From positions 1 to 25,355 of the IMG/VR virus record IMGVR_UViG_3300043313_000634: a DNA stretch of 25,355 bases; one strand, 5' to 3'. This DNA is from a virus. The notes under the pieces are model-generated. The model saw nothing but the letters and a program-made list of their open reading frames with translations, was not told where the DNA came from and did not search any database. Positions within the stretch are counted from its first letter, which is position 1. Each line of letters opens with the position of its first letter. Shown here in pieces: positions 7,114 through 15,260 of the stretch. Both the position numbers and the translations under genes were made by a program.

Positions 7114-8159
7114 CACCAACCACCCTGTGCGCGACGAACGTCTGCAATCCAGTGGGAAAAGGCTCGCACTGTGTTGTGCGGAAGAATACCCGTGTTTTCA
7201 GCAGCGATGAAGAGATCTGCCGTCATGGCGATCGGCGAGTCTGAGTCTGATGCAAAGCGTGCCTCACGAAGAGCCTTGATGATCGTTTCGTTGTGTTTCA
7301 TGCCGAAGATCTCTGCCTTGAGATCCTTGATGAGATCGTGCGGATTGCGGTCCTGATGCACCACTGGGTGACCGTAGTACGCTCCCCAGCCAAGCTGATC
7401 CATCACCGCACGTGTGAGGTAGCTGGCCCAGATGTCATCATAACGACCAACATGTGGCCACATGAACATCGCGGGAGCGAGTTCCGCGCGAAACATCGTG
7501 GCCTGCGTGTTGAACGGTGCCCACGTGCCAGGAGTCACAACGACGTCGTCATGATAGATGCGAGTGATCTCAGGATCTGAGACGATGCGTTCCACAGCGT
7601 CAATGTCCGGTGCACCGGTCCACAGCATCGCAGCGACACCGATGGGACACTTGGCATCAGCTGTGATAAATGGCTTGATGTGTCGCTGACTGAGCGGAAA
7701 GCCGCGGTGTGTGACGAAACGATAGTCATTCGTCATGCATGAGCGACCTGGGTTGTACCATCCCGTGTTCGTCTTGCTGAAGTCGTGCTTGTCACTCTCG
7801 ATCGCAGTGATGAGACGCTCGACCTGGTTCTTTTGCGTGGGAGCGTTGTCGTCATCGATGGTGAGGATATATCGAGGATTGTGCTCCATCGCATTAAGCA
7901 GCGCGATGTTTCGACGCTGGATACAGTTCCAGCCGATGACCTCGGAGACAGCGTACCGCTCCTGCACGTCTGGTGTGAGATACACAGTGTCGACACCGGT
8001 GGACTCGCTGATCTCAATGAGCAGATCGATGATCTCATCGTGTGGCGACTTCTTATCACCCGCGATGACGATAAGATCATCCTTCGTCATGCTGGTTGCC
8101 CACTGGGTGAGCACGGTTGGAACGTTGATGGTCGTGGTGATGAGCGCAATGCGCGTCAC
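7113..8159 (-). CDS. Putative GT-A glycosyltransferase, RGP/STELLO-like
   Basis: The 348-residue protein starts with a nucleotide-sugar-binding strand (RIALITTTINVP), has VIAGDKKSP at about 31-39 and the metal-binding DDDN at 102-105 (YILTIDDDNAPT). It continues with features reminiscent of reversibly glycosylated polypeptides / UDP-arabinopyranose mutases (GT75) and STELLO-like proteins: HRGFPL, GAPDIDAVERI and FNTQATMF. It may transfer a sugar or interconvert a UDP-sugar. The GTG at 8159 overlaps the upstream stop by 4 nt (GTGA) and GGAGAGG precedes it, so I prefer it to an upstream in-frame start. Together with the epimerase and the second transferase it forms a sugar module. Confidence 0.6.
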   Translation of the reverse strand: MTRIALITTTINVPTVLTQWATSMTKDDLIVIAGDKKSPHDEIIDLLIEISESTGVDTVYLTPDVQERYAVSEVIGWNCIQRRNIALLNAMEHNPRYILTIDDDNAPTQKNQVERLITAIESDKHDFSKTNTGWYNPGRSCMTNDYRFVTHRGFPLSQRHIKPFITADAKCPIGVAAMLWTGAPDIDAVERIVSDPEITRIYHDDVVVTPGTWAPFNTQATMFRAELAPAMFMWPHVGRYDDIWASYLTRAVMDQLGWGAYYGHPVVHQDRNPHDLIKDLKAEIFGMKHNETIIKALREARFASDSDSPIAMTADLFIAAENTGILPHNTVRAFSHWIADVRRAQGGW

Positions 8160-8323
8160 TCGTCTGCTTCCTCTCCAACGAGAACCCACTGATTGTTCTC
8201 TGCGTCCCAGTTCAGTGACAAGATGTCGTATGTCTCACCATTTGGTGAAAGAAGACGAACAGGCTTGTGAAGACCTGAACCGTCCTCGTACTGGATTCGT
8301 TCGAGCAGAACGTCAAGTGTCAT
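8156..8323 (-). CDS. Small hypothetical protein (55 aa)
   Basis: An ATG at 8323 follows GGAGGATAG closely, giving a 55-residue acidic protein that ends in GEEADE. The sequence alternates short strands (PVRLLSPNGETYDILSLNWD, then NQWVLVG) and probably forms a small beta sheet. It is the first gene after the terminator at 8345-8379, and its stop overlaps the glycosyltransferase start, so it is translationally coupled to the sugar module. I do not recognise a family. Confidence 0.7.
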   Translation of the reverse strand: MTLDVLLERIQYEDGSGLHKPVRLLSPNGETYDILSLNWDAENNQWVLVGEEADE

Positions 8324-8344
8324 CTATCCTCCTAAGATGAAGAA

Positions 8345-8379
8345 GGCGCCCGAGCAAGCCACAATCAAGCTCGGACGCC
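8345..8379 (-). terminator. Intrinsic terminator of the recombination/replication operon
   Basis: An 11-bp stem (8345-8355 with 8369-8379, one C-A mismatch) has a 13-nt loop and is followed on the minus strand by the T-rich tract TTCTTCATCTTA. This is the best intrinsic terminator on the minus strand. It follows the DUF669-like gene and precedes the sugar module, so some read-through or an unseen promoter must feed the latter. A possible -10 (TGGTATAGT, 8390-8398) lies just upstream of the hairpin. Confidence 0.65.
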
Positions 8380-8419
8380 CTCACTACTGACTATACCACA
8401 GGTCGTCGTACTTCGTTCG

Positions 8420-8998
8420 TCAGATCGGCAGGGGCGGCGGTGCATCCGCTGGTGCGCTTGGACCGGTGCCGACGGTCGGACCTGCACCAACCGTTGGAGC
8501 GGCCGTGGGGGACGAGCTGGTGGTCGGTAGCGGAGGTCCGGCGGGACCGACCACGGCGCCCGGAGCGATCGGACCACCCGCGGCACCCGGCAGTCCACCG
8601 TCCAGTGGTGCGACCCACCGATCGATGTCTCCACGCACCTGGCCGTTCCACGTGCGATGCCTGATCACCACATGCGGCATGCGACCGATGCAGTTGCTCG
8701 CCACCTGGTCGAACGACGGACCCTGATTGAGGAAGTTCTCGTCAAGACCGATCGCCTCGAGGTTGCGGAAGAAGATCGCGAGTGCTGTGCCGTTCTCCTC
8801 ACTGAGCACGAGGTTGCCGTACACCTTGCGCTTCGCCGCGGGTCCCTCGACGATCTCCGCCGTGAGCTTCAGCATCGGCTTGCCGTTCGACGACTGCGTC
8901 GCCTGGCAGTCGATGATCTTCACCGGGTGCTCTCCCTCGGGCACCGGCTCAGCCGCCACCTTGGCGTTCTTCATGAGGTCTGACCAGTTAAGCTCCAC
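8420..8998 (-). CDS. DUF669-like putative ssDNA-binding protein
   Basis: This is a 192-residue protein. The first 130 residues have the pattern of the DUF669-type phage protein often encoded beside a RecA/Sak4-like ATPase: NWSDLMKNAK near the start, PEGEHPVKIIDCQATQSSNGKPML at 20-43, and strands through VYGNLVLSEENG and the conserved FFRNLEAIGL. The C-terminal 60 residues are proline-, glycine- and alanine-rich low complexity, as in flexible tails of ssDNA-binding proteins, but not acidic. The GTG start at 8998 follows GGAGATGTAGC. It probably binds single-stranded DNA during recombination-dependent replication with the ATPase encoded just upstream. Confidence 0.65.
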   Translation of the reverse strand: MELNWSDLMKNAKVAAEPVPEGEHPVKIIDCQATQSSNGKPMLKLTAEIVEGPAAKRKVYGNLVLSEENGTALAIFFRNLEAIGLDENFLNQGPSFDQVASNCIGRMPHVVIRHRTWNGQVRGDIDRWVAPLDGGLPGAAGGPIAPGAVVGPAGPPLPTTSSSPTAAPTVGAGPTVGTGPSAPADAPPPLPI

Positions 8999-8999
8999 G

Positions 9000-9737
9000 C
9001 TACATCTCCATCATCTGTACGTTCGCAAAGATGGTCTTCATCATCTCCGCGATGTTTGGCTGCTCGATGTCATCGGGCAGTGTTCCCTGGACACGCTCAC
9101 CGGACTCGAACTGTGGGTGTGGTCCGATCCAGAGCTTTCGCACCTTCTTCGTTGGCTGCCCGTTCTCATCCATTGTCATACCCACGTAGAGGTACCCACA
9201 GATGTCGACGAGGTACGGCAATGACACACCGATCTGCCCCTGCATGTACGGGCGCCACTTGCCCTTGTCCTCACGTGTCTCCGCGATCATCGTCACACAG
9301 CGAACGGGAATCGGCAGCAGTGTGAGGTCACGGTACGCACGGATCGTGCTGTCCATCTTCGTGAGCAGCTGCCCCCAGTCCTGGATCTGCATCGCATCGG
9401 TGCCCTTGAGATTCTGCTTGAGGCGACGCTGGATCTCGGTGATGGAGTCGATGACCACGGAGACGAAGTCATGCTCGACCTGGGTGAGGTGTCGGTAGAT
9501 CTGGTCAACCTGTGCCCACTGGGTAATCGTCACAACGCAGGCGTCCCACGTGCCGTCGTAGCGCGGGATTGGCTGAGACATCGGATCCCAGTAGATCTTT
9601 CGCACCTTGATGAACTTCCAGGATCCCTCTGCGTCGAGCACGAGCACGGGTGGTGGTGCCGTTGACGACAGCGTTGACTTACCCACCTTCGCTGCGGCAT
9701 GAATGAGCACAGAGAGTGTCTCAGTCTTCGTTGTCAC
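9000..9737 (-). CDS. Sak4-like RecA-fold ATPase (phage AAA)
   Basis: This is a 245-residue P-loop ATPase with an atypical Walker A (HAAAKVGKST, 13-22), LVLDAEGSW at 33-40, and a Walker B strand (FVSVVIDSITEI, Asp97). Size, early P-loop and the pairing with a DUF669-like protein match Sak4-type recombination ATPases, which promote annealing or strand exchange with a partner ssDNA-binding protein. The GTG start at 9737 is chosen because upstream residues (MVRSRRAR) look non-native. It overlaps the preceding 37-aa gene by 17 nt. The Cas4/RecB-like nuclease upstream completes a probable recombination module. Confidence 0.75.
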   Translation of the reverse strand: MTTKTETLSVLIHAAAKVGKSTLSSTAPPPVLVLDAEGSWKFIKVRKIYWDPMSQPIPRYDGTWDACVVTITQWAQVDQIYRHLTQVEHDFVSVVIDSITEIQRRLKQNLKGTDAMQIQDWGQLLTKMDSTIRAYRDLTLLPIPVRCVTMIAETREDKGKWRPYMQGQIGVSLPYLVDICGYLYVGMTMDENGQPTKKVRKLWIGPHPQFESGERVQGTLPDDIEQPNIAEMMKTIFANVQMMEM

Positions 9738-9834
9738 TCGAGCTCTTCTTGATCTTACCACCGAAGATCGCGATCGTGGTCAGTGCGACGGAGATCGATC
9801 CAATCGAGATTGCGATTGACGCGGGCCAGTTCAC
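9721..9834 (-). CDS. 37-aa single-pass membrane microprotein
   Basis: A GTG at 9834 overlaps the nuclease stop by 4 nt (GTGA), with GAGGTG 6 nt upstream. It encodes 37 residues: one hydrophobic helix (about 5-25, ASIAISIGSISVALTTIAIF) and a basic-then-acidic tail (GGKIKKSSSDNED). The coupled start, the overlap into the ATPase gene and the clean membrane profile argue that it is real. Its role is unknown; it might tether the recombination proteins to the membrane. The small size leaves some doubt. Confidence 0.6.
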   Translation of the reverse strand: MNWPASIAISIGSISVALTTIAIFGGKIKKSSSDNED

Positions 9835-10892
9835 TTCATCACCTCATCACGGTAGTAGTACGCGAGTGGGTCACCCGCGACGTAGTACTGATCGATCATA
9901 GACTCCACTCGTGAGCCATCATTGAAGAGTGGGCAGATGACTCGATAATCACATGACCACGAGCAGTCACCCAGTGGGTTAGGATACGCTACATTCTGGT
10001 GATCACGTCCCTCATCGAGACGTTCCTCTAGCTTGAGGAGGTCGTGCACGGTTCCCCACAGCTGCTGGTAGAACGCTTGCACTTGATGATGATTGTGCAA
10101 CACTTCCTCACGCATGAAGAACGGTGGCTTGGCCTTCACCGTCCGCTTCACACGTCGAAGCATGTTGTAGATGGCACCACCGGAACGCTCACCGGCGGGA
10201 GTGTTTGTGAGGATCTCGATCAGATCATACCAGAGCATCTGCTCATCGATGGCGAGGCCACTGCTCTTTGAAGAGAAGTCAGCGACAGTCTTGTGGTCAA
10301 CGAAGCGAAGTACTTCATCAGTGAGTCGACGAACCTTCGCATCGAGCTTAGCAATGATGAAAACAGCGAGTTCACCTCGTCCTTGAACTCCTGGGAGAAG
10401 TGCATCTTGATACGTCTCGGAGGCGAGTACTTCATAGTTATCGTCAGCTCCCGTTTCGTTGAGCCACTGGACGTAACCAGCGATCATGGCCCGCTCGAGG
10501 TCGTCGTCCTTCTTCATCGTCAGTAGGATGCCGGCGATGTTGTCGTCATTCTTGAACTTCTGAACGACCTGCTCTGTGTCACTCTTGATCAGGTCCTCGA
10601 GTGCTGCTCGAGGATCTCTCGCCAAAGCTCGGTCAGGGACGTACCACTGCGCAAGCGCTCGATGGACTCGATCACCCACTGCTCTGACCCCGGTAGGTGA
10701 CTCCTTGGCGAGTCGGAGTCCGCGGTACCACGCGAGCCACCACTTACGACGGCATCGCTTGAACGTTGCGACCTCGCTGTGCGAGATGAGCCGCGCATCT
10801 TGGCGAAGAGTGATCTGCCTTGCGCGATCTTGATAGTGAGAAAACGGGTCGATGAGCGTCGACGGTGTCTCGCTTGCGCTCCCACTGGTCAC
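9831..10892 (-). CDS. PD-(D/E)XK nuclease, Cas4/RecB-like with Fe-S cysteines
   Basis: This is a 353-residue nuclease. It has an early Cys47 in ISHSEVATFKRCRRKWW, the usual start of Cas4/AddB-like enzymes. The core metal site is a strand with Asp then a D-x-K (LRFVDHKTV, about 197-205). A C-terminal cysteine cluster (DCSWSCDYRVICPLF) would complete a 4Fe-4S cluster with Cys47. It probably acts as a single-strand or end-processing exonuclease in recombination with the neighbouring Sak4-like ATPase. The GTG start overlaps the helicase stop (GTGA). Confidence 0.8.
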   Translation of the reverse strand: MTSGSASETPSTLIDPFSHYQDRARQITLRQDARLISHSEVATFKRCRRKWWLAWYRGLRLAKESPTGVRAVGDRVHRALAQWYVPDRALARDPRAALEDLIKSDTEQVVQKFKNDDNIAGILLTMKKDDDLERAMIAGYVQWLNETGADDNYEVLASETYQDALLPGVQGRGELAVFIIAKLDAKVRRLTDEVLRFVDHKTVADFSSKSSGLAIDEQMLWYDLIEILTNTPAGERSGGAIYNMLRRVKRTVKAKPPFFMREEVLHNHHQVQAFYQQLWGTVHDLLKLEERLDEGRDHQNVAYPNPLGDCSWSCDYRVICPLFNDGSRVESMIDQYYVAGDPLAYYYRDEVMK

Positions 10893-12766
10893 TCCAGTTG
10901 TCCGAGGAACGAGTTCATGATCTTACCTTCCTCGTCGTCTAGGTGGACGATCGATCGACCAGCCTTGAGGAGTGTCGCACGGTCACGAGTGATCTCATCG
11001 AGACGTCGCGCCTTGTCGTAGAGGCGAGCGATCTGTGTCTCCTCCACTGTGTCCTCCGTCACGATGTCGATGATGTTGATCGACTCATGAATCTCCGAGC
11101 CGATGCGGTGAACACGGTCCTCTGCCTGCTTGTTATCGATCATGGACCACGATCGCTGCAGGAAGATGATGGTGTCCGCGGCTGTCATCGTAAGACCTGT
11201 GCCACCAGCCTTGAGAGTGAAGAGGAGTACTCTAAGTCTTCCTGCTTGAAAAGACTCCAGGGCGACCTGTCGATCGTAGGCATCCACCGCGCCGGTGATG
11301 AGTCCATACGATATACTGGCCTTGTCAAGTCGTACGCAGGCCAGCTCAATGAGGCGACGTTGTTCGGCAGCAACCACGACCGGACGATCTCCAAGCTCAT
11401 CCAGTACCGCCATAAGTTCATCGAGCTTGGGGCTCGGCTCCGTGAGTTCCACAGTCCACTGTGTCGGGTCATGAGGTGCGTCATGGTAGTCGACGAGACA
11501 GTACGAAGAGGCCAGCTGCAGGAGGCGGATCTGCGCAGACAAGTCTGACTTAGCGACCAGAATGCTTCCATCGTCAAGCCGCGTGAGAAGACGACTGGCA
11601 ACCTCATCATACGCCTTTCTCTGCTTCGGCGTCATCTCCACCATGCGACGCTGACGAATCTTAGGCGGCAGCTGCGACAGGACGAGTGCCTTGGGCATGC
11701 GACGGAAGCGTGGATCGAAGATCTTGTAGAACTCTTCCTTGCGCTCTGGGTTGATGCCGACGACGTCTATTCCACCGTGCACGTTCCACGAGAGGAGGCA
11801 GTAGAGATCTACGAACTTGGACTTCGTCGGGTACTCGTCCGGAGTGACGAAGTGCATGATGGACCATAGATCGCTAGGATCGTTCGCGAGAGGAGTGCCC
11901 GTGAGTGCCCAACGTCGTTGTACCGCATCACCAGATCCCAGTGCCCAGACTGCCCGAGTCTGTTTTGCCTTTGGATCCTTGATACGGTGCGCCTCATCAA
12001 CGATAACCGTGTGAAATGGGATCTGGTTGAGCGGACGTGGGTGGACTTCGCAACCCGCTGGCTTGAGTCCTTCGACACCATACTTCGGATCACACTCCCG
12101 GCAACGCAGTAGGCGGATTGAGCCATACCCGCTGAGACGGCTCAACCTGTGAGTCGACTCGAAGTTCGTGATGACCAGCGCAGTTGGATCCTTCGCAGCG
12201 GCGGCGATCAACTTCGCCCTTACGGAAGCTGTCCCAGTGAGCACGTACGGAGTCGCCTGTGGCAACCACGTCGCTGTCTCCTTTGCCCAGTTCATCTTCA
12301 CGGAGTTGGGAGAGACCACAAGTGCGGGAAGTACCGATGTGCTGTCAAGTTCGTCGAGATGCGCCATCGCGGCGAGAACCTGAATGGTCTTACCGGTTCC
12401 CATCTCGTCACAGAGAAGACCGGAACCGGCAGCGATGAGCCACGACGCGCCCCACTGCTGAAAGTCGTAGAGACGCGAGTCAATGACGAAGCCACTGTCG
12501 TTAAACGCAAACTTCTCACGCTGCTCAAGTGCCGGTTTCACACGTCTGTTGTACTCGTTCCACACCCACTGGGTGAGTTGTGGTCCGACCTGAAGCGTGT
12601 CCTTGAACTGACCCTTGAGCTGCGAGCATGCGACCATCGTGAGCGGAACGGTCCACATCTTCTCGACGGCGTTCCAACGTGAACCTGGAATGGCCTTGAC
12701 GAGTTCCTTCTCGTTCCACGCTGTGTCGACACGAATGGCGTCTTCATGAATCTCAGCAAGCGGCAT
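10889..12766 (-). CDS. SNF2-family (SF2) DNA helicase/translocase, HARP-like N-terminus
   Basis: The 625-residue protein opens with a HARP-like segment (IPGSRWNAVEKMWTVPLT, 26-43) as in annealing helicases of the SMARCAL1 group. It then carries Walker A (DEMGTGKT, 120-127), DEAH (257-260), motif III (LTGTPLAN, about 288-295) and motif VI (QAEDRVHRIG). An insertion before DEAH carries Cys222, Cys225, Cys239 and His242, probably a zinc site. It would use ATP to move on double-stranded DNA and remodel forks or joint molecules. The ATG shares an A with the upstream stop (TAATG). Confidence 0.85.
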   Translation of the reverse strand: MPLAEIHEDAIRVDTAWNEKELVKAIPGSRWNAVEKMWTVPLTMVACSQLKGQFKDTLQVGPQLTQWVWNEYNRRVKPALEQREKFAFNDSGFVIDSRLYDFQQWGASWLIAAGSGLLCDEMGTGKTIQVLAAMAHLDELDSTSVLPALVVSPNSVKMNWAKETATWLPQATPYVLTGTASVRAKLIAAAAKDPTALVITNFESTHRLSRLSGYGSIRLLRCRECDPKYGVEGLKPAGCEVHPRPLNQIPFHTVIVDEAHRIKDPKAKQTRAVWALGSGDAVQRRWALTGTPLANDPSDLWSIMHFVTPDEYPTKSKFVDLYCLLSWNVHGGIDVVGINPERKEEFYKIFDPRFRRMPKALVLSQLPPKIRQRRMVEMTPKQRKAYDEVASRLLTRLDDGSILVAKSDLSAQIRLLQLASSYCLVDYHDAPHDPTQWTVELTEPSPKLDELMAVLDELGDRPVVVAAEQRRLIELACVRLDKASISYGLITGAVDAYDRQVALESFQAGRLRVLLFTLKAGGTGLTMTAADTIIFLQRSWSMIDNKQAEDRVHRIGSEIHESINIIDIVTEDTVEETQIARLYDKARRLDEITRDRATLLKAGRSIVHLDDEEGKIMNSFLGQLE

Positions 12767-12960
12767 TAAACACGCTCGATCCGCGTGATGTGTTCGTACT
12801 TCGTCTTGATGAACTCGAGGTCAGCATCATTGTAAGCGACGAAGCTGTGATGCTGTCCCGTCACATCGGTGCAGTCCTCACTTACTGGACACGCTCCGGT
12901 CTTCTTGTTCCTCGGATCATGATGAGGATCACGAGGAAACTTTACCGTCACAACGTACAT
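12766..12960 (-). CDS. Small hypothetical protein (64 aa)
   Basis: GGAGGACGAACG precedes the ATG at 12960, giving a 64-residue protein. It begins with a strand (MYVVTVKFPRD), has a central loop with two cysteines (ACPVSEDC) and ends VAYNDADLEFIKTKYEHITRIERV. Two cysteines and several histidines could bind a metal, but no family is recognised. It sits between the resolvase and the helicase and its stop overlaps the helicase start. An in-frame extension upstream would run into the resolvase gene and is rejected because of the strong ribosome site here. Confidence 0.75.
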   Translation of the reverse strand: MYVVTVKFPRDPHHDPRNKKTGACPVSEDCTDVTGQHHSFVAYNDADLEFIKTKYEHITRIERV

Positions 12961-12997
12961 CGTTCGTCCTCCGTCGGTTCGTCGATTCTGTTTTCTA

Positions 12998-13483
12998 CTA
13001 TACACCCTCGAGAAGTCGCAACCACAGCTCTGGATGAAACTGATGGAGGAAATATCCTGCCTGACGAGACGCGTCATTGGCGTGACCGTCCTTCGTCTTG
13101 TGATACCACTTGAGCTTACGGAGCACTGCGTCGGTGACAACCTTCTTGGCGTCTCCCCTAGACTGTTGCCGAAAGGTTACACCGCACTGCGTGGCAACGT
13201 ACTCCAACGCTCCATTAGCCATCTGTGCAGCGGGTTGCGCGGTGAGTACACGACGTCCCGGCGTGTTGTCGTAGCGCTCCCAACACAGTGCGACGTTGGA
13301 GGTTTGGCGCACCCAGCGTTCGGCGTATGACACTGCCTCGAGCCAGGGTCGCTCTGCGATGGAGTGTGTGACTTGCGGCGACGTCGCCGTAAGACCTAGT
13401 CCCAGTGTCAGTGCGCAGATACCCGTGATGTTGCCAGTGTCAAGCGCGATGATGGTGAACGTGCGTGATTGCTCAGTCAACAT
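12998..13483 (-). CDS. RuvC-like Holliday junction resolvase
   Basis: This 161-residue protein has an RNase H-like fold with the RuvC pattern of acidic residues: Asp15 (IIALDTGNITG), Glu69 (ALCWERYD) and the C-terminal HANDA (134-138, Asp137). It should cut four-way junctions or branched DNA before packaging. The start is ATG at 13483, where AAGAAGAC precedes it within the polymerase C-terminus; the genes overlap by 11 nt. Longer upstream starts would add unconserved sequence. The context with polymerase, SNF2 helicase and nuclease fits replication and recombination. Confidence 0.75.
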   Translation of the reverse strand: MLTEQSRTFTIIALDTGNITGICALTLGLGLTATSPQVTHSIAERPWLEAVSYAERWVRQTSNVALCWERYDNTPGRRVLTAQPAAQMANGALEYVATQCGVTFRQQSRGDAKKVVTDAVLRKLKWYHKTKDGHANDASRQAGYFLHQFHPELWLRLLEGV

Positions 13484-15260
13484 CTGTCTTCTTCCCCCAT
13501 CGCTCTCCATACGCGAGACCCGCGGTGACGGGAACACTCAGCATCTTGTCGTCGTTCATGATGTCTCTGAGTGTTGTGATGACATCTTCGTACTCATCGT
13601 TGGGAACGTCGAGGATGACCTCATCATGCACAGCGAGAATCATGCGATTACCAAGTCCAGCGTTCTCCAGCTCGATGAGCTTCATCTTGAACATCTCCGC
13701 GGCCAGGCCCTGGACGAGGTAGTTTACGAGTGCATATTCCTTGCCGTCATCCGACGGATGACGACGATGCGTGAGAGGAGAGCGGACGTAGCCGACTCCC
13801 TCGGCAGTTTTACGCTCAAGAGCAGTTCGCTGGACACGGTTCTGAAAAGCACGAACGCCGGGAAACGAAGCGTCAAAGGCGTGCATAGCGGCCGCCGCTT
13901 GCTCCTCTGAGATGTGAGCCGTGAGTGCCAGCTTCGTGATCCCGGCACCGTAGATCTTGCCGTAACCCACGTTCTTGACGACTTGGCGACGTGGATCTTT
14001 CTTGGACGAGATCGTCTGATCATTGAAGACAGATCGAGCGAGCTCGATGAAGAAGTCGTTCGGTGAAAGGAACGCATCTCGTAGTCCTTGATCTTGAGAC
14101 ATGTGAGCTAGGCCACGCATCTCGATCTGGTCGAAGTCGCAGAACACGAGGCGGCCGTCGCCTCCGTAGCGGGTGGTGTAGCAGTTCCGTACAGTTGTTG
14201 CCGCGGGGTTGGATTCCGATGCTCTGGGGAGGTTCTGCAGGTTCGGTTGTGCCATCGACATCCGGCTGGTCCGAGCACCCAGTGGGTTGATGCTGGGGTG
14301 CATGAGATCGTCTGCGTCTGCCTCGGCAACGATGTGGCTCAGGTTTGTCGACGATATCTTTTGAAGCTTACGACGCGAGAGAACGGCCGTCGCCAGCGGA
14401 TGATCAATATCCGCGAGTACCTCCGCGTCGAGAGATGCAGCGCCACCCTTGGTTCGCTTTGTGAACTCGAAGCCCTCTCGAAGTAGAACGCCAATGATGG
14501 CCTGGTTCGACCCGGCTGAGATGCCATATGTGTCCTTAACCCACCGGGCGGTGTCGACGCAGTACTTCTCGTACTTCTTGAGGTACTCGGCGGCGTACGC
14601 GCGGTCGACGTGTGCGCCGTTCTCTTCCATTCGCTGGGTCACCCACGAGGCACCGAGTTCAACCTCGTAGCCACGCCACGATCCATCTCGCTTAACCGCG
14701 TCCTGGTGGTGCATGAAGAGACGCTTCGTGAGGATCGGATCGAGCGCACCGTACGACCAGTACGGCTGGAAGTCGATCGGCACGGTTGCCCACGTCCAAC
14801 CACCAGACTTGCCGATCGCATTGTCGAGCTCGTCCTGCATCGACGCCGCTCGTGCGTCGACGTATCTCGAGGCGAGTGTCTTGAGTGCGGTGGAGTACGT
14901 GGGTTCGAGAATATGCGCCATAGGACGAGTGTCGTGAAGCCGATCACGAGGTAGAGACACCCCAACACGGTCCAGAAATCGCCAGTCGAAGCTAACGAAG
15001 TTGTGTCCAACCCACCAACCGTCCCATTTGCGAACAACCTCACGAACGACGCCACCCCAGTCCTCCCAGGGGATGGACCAGCCAGTCATCTCATCGCCGA
15101 CCTGGACGAGGCGCACTCGATCATGACGCTGCTTGAGACCAGTCGTCTCGATGTCGACTCCGAGCACCTCATCTGGTCGTCGCTCACCCAGCCAGCGCAT
15201 GAGTGCGAATGCCTCGTCCACTGAATCCACAAGATGTAGCGATACATTATCCAGTGACAA
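13473..15260 (-). CDS. Family A DNA polymerase with 3'-5' exonuclease
   Basis: The 595-residue protein carries the exonuclease motifs DIET (36-39), a motif II region GHNFVSFDWRFL (85-96) and YGALD (170-174). The polymerase motifs are A (CDFDQIE, 374-380, Asp375), B (RRQVVKNVGYGKIYG, 424-438) and C (VHDEV, 544-548). There is no 5'-nuclease domain, as in most phage polymerases. Tyr433 sits where E. coli Pol I has Phe762. The likely start is TTG at 15260, overlapping the deaminase stop; no ATG lies nearby. This is the replicative polymerase of the phage. Confidence 0.92.
   Translation of the reverse strand: MSLDNVSLHLVDSVDEAFALMRWLGERRPDEVLGVDIETTGLKQRHDRVRLVQVGDEMTGWSIPWEDWGGVVREVVRKWDGWWVGHNFVSFDWRFLDRVGVSLPRDRLHDTRPMAHILEPTYSTALKTLASRYVDARAASMQDELDNAIGKSGGWTWATVPIDFQPYWSYGALDPILTKRLFMHHQDAVKRDGSWRGYEVELGASWVTQRMEENGAHVDRAYAAEYLKKYEKYCVDTARWVKDTYGISAGSNQAIIGVLLREGFEFTKRTKGGAASLDAEVLADIDHPLATAVLSRRKLQKISSTNLSHIVAEADADDLMHPSINPLGARTSRMSMAQPNLQNLPRASESNPAATTVRNCYTTRYGGDGRLVFCDFDQIEMRGLAHMSQDQGLRDAFLSPNDFFIELARSVFNDQTISSKKDPRRQVVKNVGYGKIYGAGITKLALTAHISEEQAAAAMHAFDASFPGVRAFQNRVQRTALERKTAEGVGYVRSPLTHRRHPSDDGKEYALVNYLVQGLAAEMFKMKLIELENAGLGNRMILAVHDEVILDVPNDEYEDVITTLRDIMNDDKMLSVPVTAGLAYGERWGKKTDVD

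Noticed and set aside
8390-8398. TGGTATAGT as a promoter for the sugar operon
   Set aside because: It fits an extended -10 but sits immediately upstream of a good intrinsic terminator and has no -35, so it is left as a possibility only.
12997-13002. TATAGT (minus) as promoter of the 64-aa gene
   Set aside because: No TGN extension in the right place and no -35; the hexamer overlaps the resolvase stop codon, so chance is likely.
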